Positions 12,301 through 24,055 are shown, counted from the first letter of the stretch. The stretch is DNA of 64,000 bases from Ailurus styani (GCA_002007465.1 LNAC01000231.1:886140-950139), one strand, 5' to 3'. The notes: a model not told the origin generated them from the sequence alone. Numbers and translations are program-made.

Positions 12301-12755
12301 TCTCTCATATATTGAGTTCATGTTTGCCCTGTGCAGCGTGGTATAGTCCACCATTATTGCCCTTGCTTGTACTGATCAGAAGGCTGTGATTTTTTGCTAG
12401 TCAATGAATCTATTCTTCCCATAGGTACTTTTGAAAACATAAAGCAGAGGAAATAAAGTGACAAAACCTCTTCCTCCAGATTTAGTCAATTGGAATTCAC
12501 TGTATAATTTTGGATACTGAATCAAGTTATTTATTTTTCTGGAAATATCAAGGGAAGAAAAGGGGTAAAGAATTGTCCAGCTCCTGCTACATACCAGATG
12601 TTTTGCATCATTAAATGAAATCATAATGATAATTCTATGAAGTAGCATTTATAATCTACACTATATAGCTAAAGTGACAAAAAACGTCAGGTGAAAGAAT
12701 TTCTTTAAGCTCTTACAGCTAGTAAATGCTAGGTTCTAAAATGTTAGGTTCTAAA
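9346..12755. other. Repeat-poor stretch of the LAMA2 intron
   Basis: About 3.4 kb of AT-rich sequence in which I recognise no SINE, LINE or LTR. Reading frames at 9681-9863, 10588-10770 and 12397-12648 are short, minus-strand and without domains. No splice-flanked exon is seen. The absence of recent insertions is the only notable property. Confidence 0.4.
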
Positions 12756-13157
12756 AATTTTACTTAGCATAATACTCTCTAGCTCCATCCGTGTCATCGC
12801 AAATAACAAGATTTCATTTTTTTTTAAAAAAAGATTTTCTTTATTATTTATTTATTTATTTAAGAGAGAATGTGTGTGTGTGAGCAAGAGAGAGAGAGAA
12901 GGAGCAGGGTTAGAGGGAGAGGGAGAAGCAGATTTCCCACTGAGCAGTGAGCCCGTTGAGGGGTTTGATCCTAGCACTCTGGGATCATGACCTGAGCTGA
13001 AGGCAGACACTTAACCAACTGAGTGAGTCACCCAGGCACCCGAGATTTCATTCTTTTAATGGCTGAGTAATATTCTATTGTATCTATATATTACATCTTC
13101 TTTAACCATTCATCAGTTAATAGACATTTGGGCTGTTTCCATAATGTAGCCATTGGG
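12756..13157 (-). mobile_element. LINE-1 3' piece, sense on the minus strand (half of an inverted L1)
   Basis: Complement of the end of L1 ORF2: 'ACTTAGCATAATACTCTCTA' and 'CTCCATCCGTGTCATCGCAA', then after an inserted SINE 'GGCTGAGTAATATTCTATTG' and 'TACATCTTCTTTAACCATTC', to 'TAGCCATTGGG'. At 13157/13158 the L1 sequence flips strand. The 3'UTR and poly(A) are not seen at the low-coordinate end, so this end is truncated too. Confidence 0.8.
12817..13041 (-). mobile_element. CAN-SINE inserted in the LINE-1
   Basis: Minus-strand SINE running from a T-rich tail through a (TG)n/(GA)n stretch, 'CCTGAGCTGAAGGCAGACAC' and the head 'GTCACCCAGGCACCC'. It is flanked by AGATTTCATT on the left and right, which is target duplication within the L1 sequence. 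It therefore postdates the L1. Confidence 0.9.
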
Positions 13158-13750
13158 ACTTCATCAGTATGAAAAGCTCTGCGTAGGGGAAGAAACAATC
13201 AATTAAACTAAAAGGTAACCTACAGAATAGTAGCAGATATCTGCAAATGATGCATCCAAGAAAGGATCAGTATCCAAAATATATAAAGAACTTATAAAAC
13301 TCAATACCCCAAAAATGAAGCATACAATTAAAAAATGGGCAGAAGACATGAATAGACATTTTTCCAAAGGAGATATACAGACGGCCAACAGACACATGAA
13401 AAGGTACTCAACATCACTAATCATCAGAAAAATACAAATCAAAACTACAGTGCTCACCTCACAGCTGTGGGGAATGTCTAAAATAAACAACACAAGAAAA
13501 ACAGGTGTTGGCAAGGATGTGGAGAAAGGGGAACCCTCTTGCACTCTTGGTGGGAATGCAAAAGGGTGAAGCCACTGTAGAAAACAGTATGGAGGTTCTC
13601 CCAAAAGTTAAAAAACAACAACAAGAAAAACCCCCTACCCTACTATCCAGCAATTGTGCTACTAGGTATTTACCCCCAAATTACAAAAATACTAATTCAA
13701 AGGGACAACATGAACCCTGCTGTTTATGGCAGCATTATCTACAATGACAC
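13158..13750 (+). mobile_element. Inverted 5' piece of the same LINE-1
   Basis: L1 ORF2 in plus orientation: 'ACTTCATCAGTATGAAAAGC', 'GGCAGAAGACATGAATAGAC', 'CAACAGACACATGAAAAGGT', 'GGAGAAAGGGGAACCCTCTT', ending 'TTATGGCAGCATTATCTACA'. In L1 order this ends just where the minus-strand piece at 12756-13157 begins, so the two together are one 5'-inverted insertion. Reading frames on either strand here (13203-13604, 13315-13569) are L1 remnants. Confidence 0.8.
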
Positions 13751-14235
13751 CACCATATATGCTATTACACCATACAGCCTTCAGAAATATATTTGGGCTG
13801 CGCTGAAGATATATCCCTCAGCATCCCAGCATCCCCAGAAACATATTCATGTGGCATGGGATGGATAAACATTATCTGTAGTTTCTTCCTTTTGAGTTTA
13901 AAAACAAGCAAACAAAAACTTCTAGATATAGGGGAGTGTCTAAGTCTGAAGTTTTGATAGTAGGTTAGATTTTTGCTAACATACTACATATAACCCTGTA
14001 TGAATTCATGGGAATTAAAAACTCTGACCTGAATAATTTCTTGGGACCTTATTCATTCTTTTAGATGATAAGCCTTGCAAGGACTTTGTAGGCAGCATGT
14101 TATCCATAACCTTGAGATGCACAGGTTTTGTTTCTCAGAAGGAAGTGGAGAATGTTTAAGACACTCATTACAGCTAGAGCAACATATTTAATTTCTAAGT
14201 CATTTGATCCCATCTGTCTAGAGAAGAAAATGGTA
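13751..14235. other. LAMA2 intron, no recognised feature
   Basis: Spacer between two LINE-1 copies. I see no exon and no named repeat. Confidence 0.4.
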
Positions 14236-16140
14236 CTAAAGTCAATTGTTTTCCTACATACTAGCAATGAAAAATTTGAATTTGAAATTTAAAGCACAAT
14301 ATCATTTACATTAGCACCAAAAAATTCAAAATGCTTAGGGACAAATGTAACAAAATATGTACAAGATTTATGAGGAAGGGTGCCTGGGTGGCTCAGTGGG
14401 TTAAAGCCTCTGCTTTCGGCTCAGGTCATGATCTCAGGGTCCTGGGATCGAGGCCCATATCGGGCTCCCTGCTCGGCGGAGAGCCTGCTTCCCCCCCTCT
14501 CTCTCTGCCTGCCTCTCTGCCTCCTTGTGATCTCTCTCCCTCTGTGAAATAAATAAATAAATAAATAAATCTTAAAAAAAAAGATTTATGAGGAAAACCA
14601 CACAACTCTGAGGAAAGAAATAAATGAAGAAATAAGAAGATATCCCATGTTCATGCATAGACATATTCAATATTGTTAAGATGTCAGTTATTCTCAACTT
14701 GGTGAATTGATTCAATGCAATCCCAAATCAAAATCCTAGCAAGTTATTTTGTACATATCAACATATTAATATTAAAGTTTATGCAGAGAGTCAAAGACCC
14801 AGAATAGGCCAAGACAATATTGAAGGAGAACAAAGATGAAGGGCTGACATTACCAATCTCCAAGACTTTTTATAAAGCTACAGTAATTTAGACAGGATAG
14901 TGTCGACCAAAGAATAGAAAAATAGATCAATGGAAGAGAATAGAGAGCTCAGAAACAGACCCACACAAATATAGTCATTTGATTTTTAATGAAAGAGCAA
15001 AGGCAGATCAATGGAAAAAGGAAATCTTTTCAACAAACGGCACTGTACCGACTGGACAGTCACATGCAAAAAAAAAAATCTAGATATTTAGATATAGACC
15101 TTACACCCTTCACAAAAATTAACTAAAAGTAAATGATAGATCTCAAAATAAATCATGTGAAATTCAAAGTCATAAAAACCTAGAAGGCAGTATGGAAAAA
15201 ATTTCAAGATGACTTTAGGTTTGTGATAACTTTTTAGATATAATACCAAAGGTGTGATCTGTGAAAGTAAATTTGTTTAAGTTAGACTTTATTAAAATTC
15301 AAAATGTTCTCTGAAAAAGAAACTGTCAAGAGAATAACGAGATCAGCCACAGTTTGGGAGGAAATATTTGCAAAAAACATAACTGACAGAGAATTTTTAA
15401 TTGAAATGTACAGAGAACTCTTAAATCCCTACAAGAAGATTAACAATCTAATTTTAAAAATATGAACAGACACTTCACCCAAGATTGTACACAGATGACA
15501 AATAAGCATATGAAAAGATGCTCAATGTCATACATCATTAGAGAGTGATAAATTAAAACAAGGAGATACCACTACACCTCTCTTAGAATGGTCAAAGTCC
15601 AAAACACAACACCAAATTCTGGTAAAGACGTGGGGCATTAGGAACTCTCATTTATTGTTGGAGAGAATGCACAATGGTCCTGCTACATTGGAAGGGCACT
15701 TTGGCTGTTTCTTACATAGTTAAACATTCTCTTCCCAAATGACCCAAAGGAGTTGAAAACTTAGGTCCCCACTAAAATTTTTTTTCCCCACTAAAATTTA
15801 TATTCACATAAAAACCTGCATGCAAGTATTTATAACAGCTTTATGCATTGTCATCCAAACTTGGGAGCAATCAAGATGTCCTTTAGTAGGTGAATAGATA
15901 AATAAACCATGATCCATCCAAAAAATAGACTATTATTCAGCACTAAAAAGAAATGATCTATCAAGCCATGAAAAGACATGAAGGAACCTTAGATGCATAT
16001 TACCAAGTGGAACAAACCAATCTGAAAAGGCTACATACCATGTGAGTCCAACTACATGACATTCTAGAAAAGGTAAAACTACGGAGACAGTAAAGAAGAA
16101 AGTGGACTCTCCTATATTTGCCATTTCTTCTAAAAATTTT
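14236..16140 (+). mobile_element. Old LINE-1 (L1M-type), plus strand, ORF2 remnant
   Basis: Sense L1 ORF2 text with heavy decay: 'CATATTCAATATTGTTAAGA', 'AATCAAAATCCTAGCAAGTT', 'AAACAGACCCACACAAATAT', 'GATCAATGGAAAAAGGAAAT', 'GCATATGAAAAGATGCTCAA' and 'CTATTATTCAGCACTAAAAA'. A SINE interrupts it at 14378-14580. No intact reading frame survives. It is antisense to LAMA2. Confidence 0.85.
14378..14580 (+). mobile_element. CAN-SINE inserted in the old LINE-1
   Basis: Full-length mustelid-type SINE starting GGGTGCCTGGGTGGCTCAGT, with 'CTCTGCCTCCTTGTGATCTC' and a tail of five AAAT units. The target-site duplication AAGATTTATGAGGAA at 14363-14377 and 14581-14595 is perfect, so the insertion is fairly young. 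The reading frame 14331-14552 is a translation of this SINE. Confidence 0.95.
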
Positions 16141-17190
16141 TGAATTATGAAAGGAACAAGTCTATTGGGAAATATGTGCTGCCAAAGCAAAGTCATGTGT
16201 GCTCAGGGGATACAGAGAGCTAAAAAGACAGCGAGACCTAGGACAGCATAATAAACATTTGACATACTTTAAAATGCATGCACTTCTCTTGCAGAGAATA
16301 TTTTGGAATCCGGCAGACTAAACTGTACTAAGTCAAACATTTAAATTAAAAGCCACAGCTGACCAAATATTATTGTATGTGTTTATTTTATTATCTTGAA
16401 AGGCAGCTGCTTCCCCAGTGAAAGCAAATTAAACTTGGTTAACAAACTTCTTTAATTTGATGGCATGAACTCTAAATTGTTGTTTGAAAACAAGAGTCAT
16501 GATTTTAATGTATCTTGACTGTAAAGTAAATAGTCTACTCTTTTTTCTGCCTTGCAAAGAAAAATGGAACGAGATCTGCAGTGGAAGTCAGGGGGTCATA
16601 AACTTAATGTCAGCCTGGTCTCTGGAGAAGCTCTATGTCTTTGTCTAAGTGACTTAATCTCTCAGAGTCTCAGTTTCCATATTCCATTCCAGGTACACTC
16701 AACATGCAGAGCGGATAAAGGCGCTCTGACTTGAGAGGAAAAGGGGTTCCTTATCTTTTCTCTCATACCTCCTGCCCTTGCACGAGAAGGACCACACAGA
16801 ACACAGCGGGAAAACCACTTCACAGAATATTGTCTAAATTCTTTCCAGTTCTGAAATTCTTTGTTCTATGTAAATATTCAAAACATCTTAACTTCCTCCT
16901 GATTCACAAAGAACAAGACTTTTACCCAAACAATGCTGCTCAGGCTTAGAAAATTTGAGAGTTGGAAAAGAATTTGGCAGACTATTTGGGCCTTTCACCT
17001 GGTCCTGAATGGACGTAGCCTTACGTGATCCCAGATTTTTTTTTTTAATAGCTAAGAAAATCCAGAAAGGCAATTCTGAAAAAAATCCAACCAAGTATTT
17101 TCCCTAAGGTTTCATTTTTTTTTTAATTTGGGCCATTCCTACCTATATTTCCTCTGGTTCGTCTTATGGAAACAAAAATAATTACCATCC
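16141..17190. other. LAMA2 intron with a possible MIR trace
   Basis: Around 16600-16690, 'CTCTATGTCTTTGTCTAAGT' and 'GAGTCTCAGTTTCCATATTC' look like the MIR core in plus orientation. Otherwise there is no recognised element. Reading frames at 16552-17094 lack domains. Confidence 0.4.
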
Positions 17191-17276
17191 ATTCAGAGCA
17201 TTCATTTATTCACCCAACAGGGAATTTTTAAGCTCCTACTTTGACCAGAACAATCTGCTAGGTCCTACAGGGACAA
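17191..17276 (-). repeat. L2-like fragment, minus strand (left of the L1 insertion)
   Basis: 'TTCATTTATTCACCCAACAG' with 'AAGCTCCTACTTTGACCAGA' is a diverged complement of the L2 3' end ('...AATAAATATTTGTTGAATGA'). It probably continues after the inserted L1, from 18032 to about 18310. Confidence 0.45.
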
Positions 17277-17291
17277 AAGGGAACAGAATCT

Positions 17292-18016
17292 TTTTTTAAA
17301 AAAATTATTTCTTTAAGTTCTTTTATCCTTTTTCTATTACTATTTTTTATTATGTTATGTTAGTCACCATACAGTACATCATTAGTTTTTGATGTTGTGT
17401 TCCATGATTCATTGTTTGCATAAAGCACCCAGTGCTCCATGGAATATGTGCCCTCCTTAAAACCCACCACCGGGCTCACCCATTCCCCCACTCCCTTCCC
17501 TTCTAAAACTCTCTTTGTTTCCCAGAGTCGATAGTCTCTCATGGTTCATCTCCCCCTCCGATTTCTGCCCCCTTTTCATTTTTCCCTTCCTTCTCCTAAA
17601 GCCCTCCATGCTATTCCTTATGTTCCACAAGTAAGTGAAAGCATACGATAACTGACTTTCTCTGCTTGACTTATTTCACTCAGCATAATCTCCTCCAGTC
17701 CCCTCCATGTTGATGTAAAAGTTGGATATTCATCCTTTCTGATGGCTGAGTAATATTCCATTGTGTATATGGACCACATCTTCTTTATCCATATGTTTGT
17801 TGAAGGGCATCTTGGCTCCTTCCACAGTTTGGCTATTGTGGATATTGCTGCTCTGAACATTGGGGTGCATATGACCCTTCTTTTCACTACATCTGTATCT
17901 TTGGGGTAAATACCCAGTAGTGCAATTGCTGGGACATAGGGTAGCTTTAATTTTTTGAGGAGCCCCCACACTGTTTTCCAAAGTGGCTGAAAAAAATGTT
18001 CATCATCATGAGCCAT
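17292..18016 (-). mobile_element. Young carnivore LINE-1, 5'-truncated with a short 5' inversion
   Basis: Minus-strand L1 containing the end of ORF2 and a carnivore-type 3'UTR. It is flanked by a perfect 15-bp target-site duplication, AAGGGAACAGAATCT, at 17277-17291 and 18017-18031. The frames 17618-18016 and 17730-17981 are the ORF2 C-terminal region, with the recognisable peptides 'YSAIRKDEYPTF' and 'CGTTGYLPQRY' type text. At about 17990 the antisense text stops, and the last 27 bp (AAAATGTTCATCATCATGAG...) read as L1 in the opposite direction. It is the youngest-looking LINE in the window. Confidence 0.85.
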
Positions 18017-18031
18017 AAGGGAACAGAATCT

Positions 18032-18310
18032 AGTTGCCCCCAGGAAGTCGTGGTTTAGAGAGGAATATTTCTCATGTTGGGAGGTCGGAAGTCTCAGGGG
18101 AAGAGCCCAGCAAAGGCCTGACCCAGCCAGTGCTAGGAGAAGGGGTAGTGACAGAAGTTTCTTACAGAGGTCAATGCTTGAACTGCATTTTGAAGGATAA
18201 ATAGAAGTTAGTCACTCAGAAAAACAGTAGAAGGGAATTTCAGACAAAAATCAAAAATAAAAACCGTGAAATAGGAAAGTACAAGACAGTATGGGATATG
18301 TAGGGCATTT
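18032..18310 (-). repeat. Possible continuation of the L2-like repeat
   Basis: 'GGTCAATGCTTGAACTGCAT' and 'TTTTGAAGGATAAATAGAAG' resemble 'TTGAGCTGAGACCTGAAGGA' text from the same L2-type family as 17191-17276. The identity is weak and the boundary uncertain. Confidence 0.35.
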
Positions 18311-20069
18311 TATTAGCCAGATCCCAGGTTTTCTCCTGAGCTACAAGTCCGGACTGGTCTTAGAGCTTTCACTGTATCCTTAAGGCAGCAGGATTTTTAA
18401 ACAGGAAACTGAGGCAATCAAATTGGAGTTTCATAAAAATCTTCCTCGATCAGGCGTGTGAGTAAAGTATTAGATTGGGGAAGCTGGAGGTAGAATGAAA
18501 GTTCTATGGCTTTTTCTTTAATCTAGGTAGGAAATGATGTGGGCTGAGCAGTGACTGTTCAGTGTGTTGAATCATTTTAGTTGCTTTGCTCTGACACATC
18601 TCACATTTTCTATGTCTGGGCTTATGTATCATCAGTGCATCTGGATATGGACAATAGCTCAGCTGAGAAACATTTGTTTCTTTTCAATTAATGTCATGTA
18701 GTCACTTTATTATACTTTGTAGAGTTACTATGTCATTGTTAGGAGTCAGCTGATTGCATGATTCTCTTTGGTGTTAGAATCATAAACTTTTAAATCTGCA
18801 GGAGACCTTCGAATTCATCTGGTCTGCTTTTGTTCCATGTTTCTTCAAATCCTATGTTTCTTTGAGGGAAACTGCAGATGAGGTCATAGGGATATAGTCA
18901 ATGGAGACAGAGCTCTTAGCCCTGTCACTCCCTGTATCCGGAACCAGTTCTGCAAGTAGTACCATTGCCACAGAAACCATTGCTCTGTCCTACTGCACCC
19001 AGCGCTGGCCTGTCACTCACCTGAACCATTTTTCTTGTTGTTGCTTGTCCTGATTTAGATGGTGTTTGAAAAAGTTTCTGCTGCTAAGATCCTGTAACCT
19101 TCCTCCCCGCAACTTCACCAGTGAAGAATGGAGGCTCAGTGAAGGTAAGGGTCTTGCCCGTACTTAAACTTGTCTAATGGGCTAGCCAAGTTCTCATGGC
19201 AAAGCTGTTAACCCATATTCAGGGAAAGCTGGAACCTCTTCTAGAATCTGAAAGAATCCCCCAACCCCCACGTCATATTCCGGTCCTGCCCAGTGTCCTC
19301 ATTCCAAGTATTAATGGCAGTGCAGCTTAGACTTCCTATTAAAGAAGAAGGTTTCCTTGTATAAGGGTTTCCTTGTAGAGGCTAAACTACTGAGCAAGAA
19401 AATCAACCTCTGAATTCAGACTAAGACATGTCGCACGATTCTTTTTTGTTGTTGTTTTCGGTTTAAGTGTTGGGAATGTTAAGTTCACGAGATGCTTAGC
19501 AGATCATTAGTAGTTTCTCAAAGGAGTCATAAAAGAGTGGCCCTCAAAATTTTACGGATCAAGGGTCACTTGGGGAGGTTATGAAAGTGTAAATTTCCAC
19601 CCATTTCCCCCAGATCTGACTGAGTAAATCCGGAATGGGCTGGGGGGGTGGGCAATAATCTGCTTGCGATAAAAGTGATAAAGGTGACACCGATGCAGAG
19701 GGGCACAGACTTGAGAGGCTGTTGTGGCCATAACTAGGTCTTAAAAGAGGCTGGCTTAATGATGAGTCTGAACTTTCTAACCTGACATATCTGCTTTGTA
19801 CTACGTATGTCAGGGACATGGAATCAAAGCCGTTCCTGCTACATCTCATAGGATCAATCTGGCTCAGGTTTCTTCACAGGACAGCTTGCATCATCCTTGG
19901 CCTCAACGTCTTTCACCCAGCACAAGAGTTCATGTGTTTGGCACAACAGTAGATGGTTTCCTGTTTCAAACACTTATTTTACCCATCATCCTCCAAATAT
20001 CTGCCAGTGAGTGACATGCAGTAAATTTGCTCTAATGTTTCCTGTGTAAAATTTTCAGAGTTTGTAATC
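18311..20069. other. LAMA2 intron, no recognised feature
   Basis: About 1.75 kb with base composition closer to balanced than its neighbours and no repeat that I can name. Reading frames at 19559-19849 and 19796-20014 overlap on opposite strands and have no domain. Confidence 0.4.
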
Positions 20070-20085
20070 AAGAGCAGAAACATCA

Positions 20086-20273
20086 GGGCACCTGGGTGGC
20101 TCAATGGGTTAAGCCTCTGCCTTCAGCTTAGGTTATGATCTCAGGGTCCTGGGATCAAGCCCTGAATTGGGCTCTTTGCTCAGCAGGGAGCCTGCTTCCC
20201 CTTCTCCCTCTGCCTGTCTCTCTGCCTACTTGTGATCTCTCTCTCTCAAATAAATAAATAAAATCTTAAAAAA
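20086..20273 (+). mobile_element. CAN-SINE, plus strand
   Basis: Head GGGCACCTGGGTGGCTCAAT, mustelid-type body 'TCTGCCTACTTGTGATCTCT' and tail AAATAAATAAATAAAATC. The flanks AAGAGCAGAAACAT and AAGAGCAAAAACAT form the target-site duplication. Confidence 0.95.
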
Positions 20274-20739
20274 AAGAGCAAAAACATAATTGGATGTTAA
20301 CATAATCATATTGTATCTCTCTCCTTGTTTTGAAAGTAAAAGCAAAATAAAGCACTTTGACTTTTATATAAAACCATCACATCTTCATTTAAAACTATTT
20401 GATATAAGAAGAACAATGCCCTACTTATTTCTTTTCCTGTGATGATGAGTAAAAATAAGCTTAAAGCAGTAAATGGCCCTGGGGACCTTCAATGGCCTAT
20501 AAAGCTTTTTGCTTGTGGGCTATTTCCAGTGCTATTTCATCATAAAGGATTTACTTCCAGAACACGGAGGCTGATGATCACTTCATACCCAGCCCCAGAT
20601 GAGAACTGGAGAAAGAAAAGGCATTTACTCAAAGACATAACCACTTCTTGGTAAGTCTGGACTAAAAGAGAGAGATCCCAATAGGCAAGTACTTTCTAAA
20701 TTAAATACACTAAAAATTAAATATATATGAACAGATTCT

Positions 20740-20862
20740 TTCTACCCTTTCCTGCTCTTTCTTTCCTTCTTTTTCCTTTCATATCTCCTTTCTTCTCTTC
20801 TCCTTTTTTCCTTTTTCCTTCCTCCCTCCCTCCCACCCCTCCTTCCTTCCTTCCTTCCTATG
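20740..20862. repeat. CT-rich simple repeat (TTCC/TCCC)n
   Basis: Pyrimidine tract with TTCC and TCCC units, ending in four or more TTCC units before TATGTGTGTATAG. Low complexity. Confidence 0.85.
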
Positions 20863-20934
20863 TGTGTATAGCCTTTCTAAAATTTCAGTGGAATAATGTC
20901 TGACTTCAAATTAGAACCAGCTGGAGTTAAAATT

Positions 20935-21110
20935 AATCACTAATATTGAGTGCTTATTATTTATCATAAGGCACTGTCTTTAAAAATTCTGTGAAGTTGG
21001 TATTACTATCTCCACTTTATACAATGAGAAACAAATGGCACAAAAAAAAACCCTAATCAACTATATTATGCTCACACAGCTACTGTCTATGAGAACAAAA
21101 GTCAACACAA
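20935..21110 (-). repeat. MIR SINE, minus strand
   Basis: 'TTGAGTGCTTATTATTTATC', then 'CTCCACTTTATACAATGAGA' and later 'CTCACACAGCTACTG' follow the complement of the MIR core ('ACAGATGAGGAAACTGAGGC ... CACACAGCTA'). It is old and diverged. Confidence 0.6.
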
Positions 21111-23085
21111 CTCCCTATTATTGTGTTAGTGCTGAAAACAAGCATAATTCCCAACCCCTAGTTTAAACCATTCTCCAAACAAGCTCCAAGAAAACCTGGT
21201 TCATAGGCTGTGATCCATTCAACCTGGCTCACTCATAGACTAATTGCATGCTCTTCAATACTTGCTTCAGGACTCTTGTCTCACTCTGACTCACTTTTGA
21301 CAAAGCCAAGGCTATGGTATCATAAACTCTGCCCAATTGCCTTCAAAGAAAATATCACCTTGAAATTACCCAACCTTTCCCCTAAAACCAATGAATACCT
21401 TCCCCAGCTCTTTACCTTCTAAGACAGTACTGACACTCTGTCAAGGTGGTTGGTGTTCCTCTAACTGTGGTACCTTCATAAACTTAGTTTTGCTTGGTCA
21501 ACAGATTTTTTTCAAGAATATATTTGGGAAGTTGGCAGCTGACACCTAATAGTTATGAGGATTAGAACACTGTATTTTGTTATAGATGCAATTAATAACA
21601 CTTTCTCCTCTAATTTTTTTTCAAACCAAAATATCGCTAGAGCAGAAAAAGAAAATTGATATCAGGCTTCAGTAACTACTTAAAGAACTTTTGGCATTTC
21701 TTTAAAATCAAAAACCAGAAATTAAAGTATTTATACTTGCGTGATTCTTAAACCAACAATCTTTATAAAAGTTGTCTACAAATAAAGGAGTCTGAGTGAT
21801 TCCCCCAGCCCACATGAAATATAAGCTGTGGAATTTAATATGATTAAATTAATTAAAGATACACACTCCTACATTAAAAAACATATATGCTTGTGTGTAT
21901 ATTACAAGCATCTTCAATGAAAGAAAATATTTTTATTCTGAAATATTACTCCATCAGGAGACCAACAAGAATAAGGAATTCAAACCTAGTTATCTCAGAA
22001 TGATGATGTAGCCAGGAAGTAGTTCTTCTTCTTAATAAAGGAAACATCATTTGGTAAATATTTCAGGTGTGAGCACTCAACATACAGGAGGTCCCATTTC
22101 TGTGGAAATAGCTGTAAATATATTCATCTGAGTAAAACAATCATCTGTGTCTAGTCATGCATGCTCTCTGCTCCTGTGGCTGTCACTGCTGTCGATCTGA
22201 AGTTGAAAGGTAATGGCCTCATGATTCAAGGAAACTGCTGAAGTGTGTACTCAGGCTTCAGTTGGAGATGGGTTCATTTATCATCATAATAAGCTATTAC
22301 CATCGAGAGGTCACAACTCATTGAAGAGACAGTCAGTCTAATTGGCTCAATTCTGTTAGCTTTTGACGTGCCTCAAGGAGATAAGCACTCTTTTGCAGGT
22401 AATTTTCAATCACCCAACAAACTACTTGTTTAATAATTCATCACATTTAAGATTGGGGTCTTATCACATAGCTCCTTGTTCCATGTGGCAAATGTTGGAT
22501 TTCAACTACTTGGAATAGGAGACCCAGGCAACAGAAGAGCTTCCGAAAAAGTAAAGTAAGACAGCACCTGCTTGATTCAACTCCTACTGCTGGAATTGAT
22601 GAGAAAAACCTCAGGAATAAAAATGTGAACTTTATGCTTCTCTGGTAGGCACTGCTGACAATAAGAGAATTCCCTGAAAGTATCTGGAATGATAAGAGTG
22701 CTATTCCAACCCTTGTGATTAATTAAGCATGCCAACTAATTTTTAGCTCGTAAGATTGGGGCACTTAATACTTATTTAAACGATCACATTAAAGCAGTAA
22801 TTTTTACAACAAAGTCTAGAATAGAGAAGCAATAGTTTATAATAGATTAAATTAAAAATAAAGGCTGTTCTAGTTAAAATGTCTTATTTTACATCTTTGA
22901 TGATATTCTGTTCACAGAGGGAAGAGACAGTCTCTAGAGGCAAACTCCCCTCAATTCAAATGCTAGTGGTGACTCTAAAGAGCTAAATAATCTTATAATT
23001 ATAAATATAAATTCTTGGGCTCCACTATTTTTTACACAAAGGGTGGGCATGTATACACTATTCTTCTTCCAGATATAATTACCTA
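21111..23085. other. Repeat-poor stretch of the LAMA2 intron
   Basis: About 2 kb without a SINE or a recognisable LINE. The 22060-22560 part is of higher complexity than its surroundings and free of simple repeats. No exon is supported. Confidence 0.4.
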
Positions 23086-23089
23086 GCAA

Positions 23090-23434
23090 TATATTTTGGA
23101 TCATTCCATATTAGCCCATAAACAATTTCTTTCTTATTTAAAATTTTATAAGTTTGGTTACGTGTATGTACCCAAACGCATTTAATTCATCTCTCAATGA
23201 CAGTCATTTTTATGGGTATCACAAACATTTAGGAATGAATGACTTTGCATGTCTCATGTTTATATACACTTGTAGGATAAATTTCCAAAAGAGAAATATG
23301 TAAACACATGTGCATATGTAACTCTGGGGAAGATTTCTAAATTGGATTTCTCGGATCGCATAAATGTATATCCTCACTACCAATATATAAGGATCTTTTC
23401 CCCATCTTTTTATTTAAAAAAGATTTATTTATTT

Positions 23435-23465
<31 letters not shown>

Positions 23466-23990
23466 CATGAGCAGGAGGAGCAGCGGGAGAGGAGAGAGAG
23501 AAGTTTAAGCAGAATCCGAGTTGAGGGCAGAGCCTGGGTCGGGGCTCAATCCCAGGTCCCTGAGATCATGACCTGAGCTGAAACCAAGAGTCAAATACTT
23601 AACCAACTGAGCCACCCAAGCACCCCAGGATCTTTGTCTTTTTAAAGTCTCAGTAATTCTGTGCTATTTTTTTTTCTTTTTCCTAAGATAGATGACAAAT
23701 GATTTCCCTGTGTAGTTATCATATTGAGTCAGGTTGAATATTGTTTTATATTTTTCCAGTTTCAATACTCTGGTTCCTCTTCAGATCGTATAAATCTTTC
23801 GCCTTATATTTTTCCAGTTTCATTGAGAAATAACTGGCAAATATCATTGTATTAAGTTCGAGGCATATAGCATGTATTTCCTTTTCTATAAACTGTTCAT
23901 CTTTATTGCCCATTCTTCTGTTGGACTATTAGCCTTTCTCATCAATTTCGATAACCTCTTTAGATATTAGATTAGCCTTCGTCTGCTGCA
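23090..23990 (-). repeat. L1M-type LINE remnant, minus strand
   Basis: 'CTCGGATCGCATAAATGTAT' and 'GCCCATTCTTCTGTTGGACT' with 'TAGATATTAGATTAGCCTTC' correspond to the complement of an old L1 3' portion. It is interrupted by a SINE at 23409-23626. Heavily decayed. Confidence 0.5.
23409..23626 (-). mobile_element. CAN-SINE with a (GA)n tract, minus strand
   Basis: 'AAAAAAGATTTATTTATTTA' tail, about 28 bp of pure GA, then 'CCTGAGATCATGACCTGAGC' and the head 'GAGCCACCCAAGCACCCC'. The flanks AGGATCTTTT and AGGATCTTT are the target-site duplication. This is the older body type. Confidence 0.9.
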
Positions 23991-24055
23991 AATTATAATA
24001 AGGAAAGGTGGGATTTTAAAAAAGAATCATTTAAAAAATGATTTTAAAAATCATT

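Noticed and set aside
13203..13604. 133-codon minus-strand frame with hydrophobic segments
   Set aside because: It is the antisense of L1 ORF2 in the inverted piece of an L1. The hydrophobic look comes from reading the wrong strand.
14331..14552. tRNA-like A and B box sequences in SINE heads
   Set aside because: CAN-SINEs derive from tRNA-Lys and keep such boxes. They do not fold as functional tRNAs and are annotated as SINEs.
17618..18016. 132-codon minus-strand frame
   Set aside because: It is the C-terminal part of L1 ORF2 in a young 5'-truncated L1 with target duplications. It is a mobile element and not a host gene.
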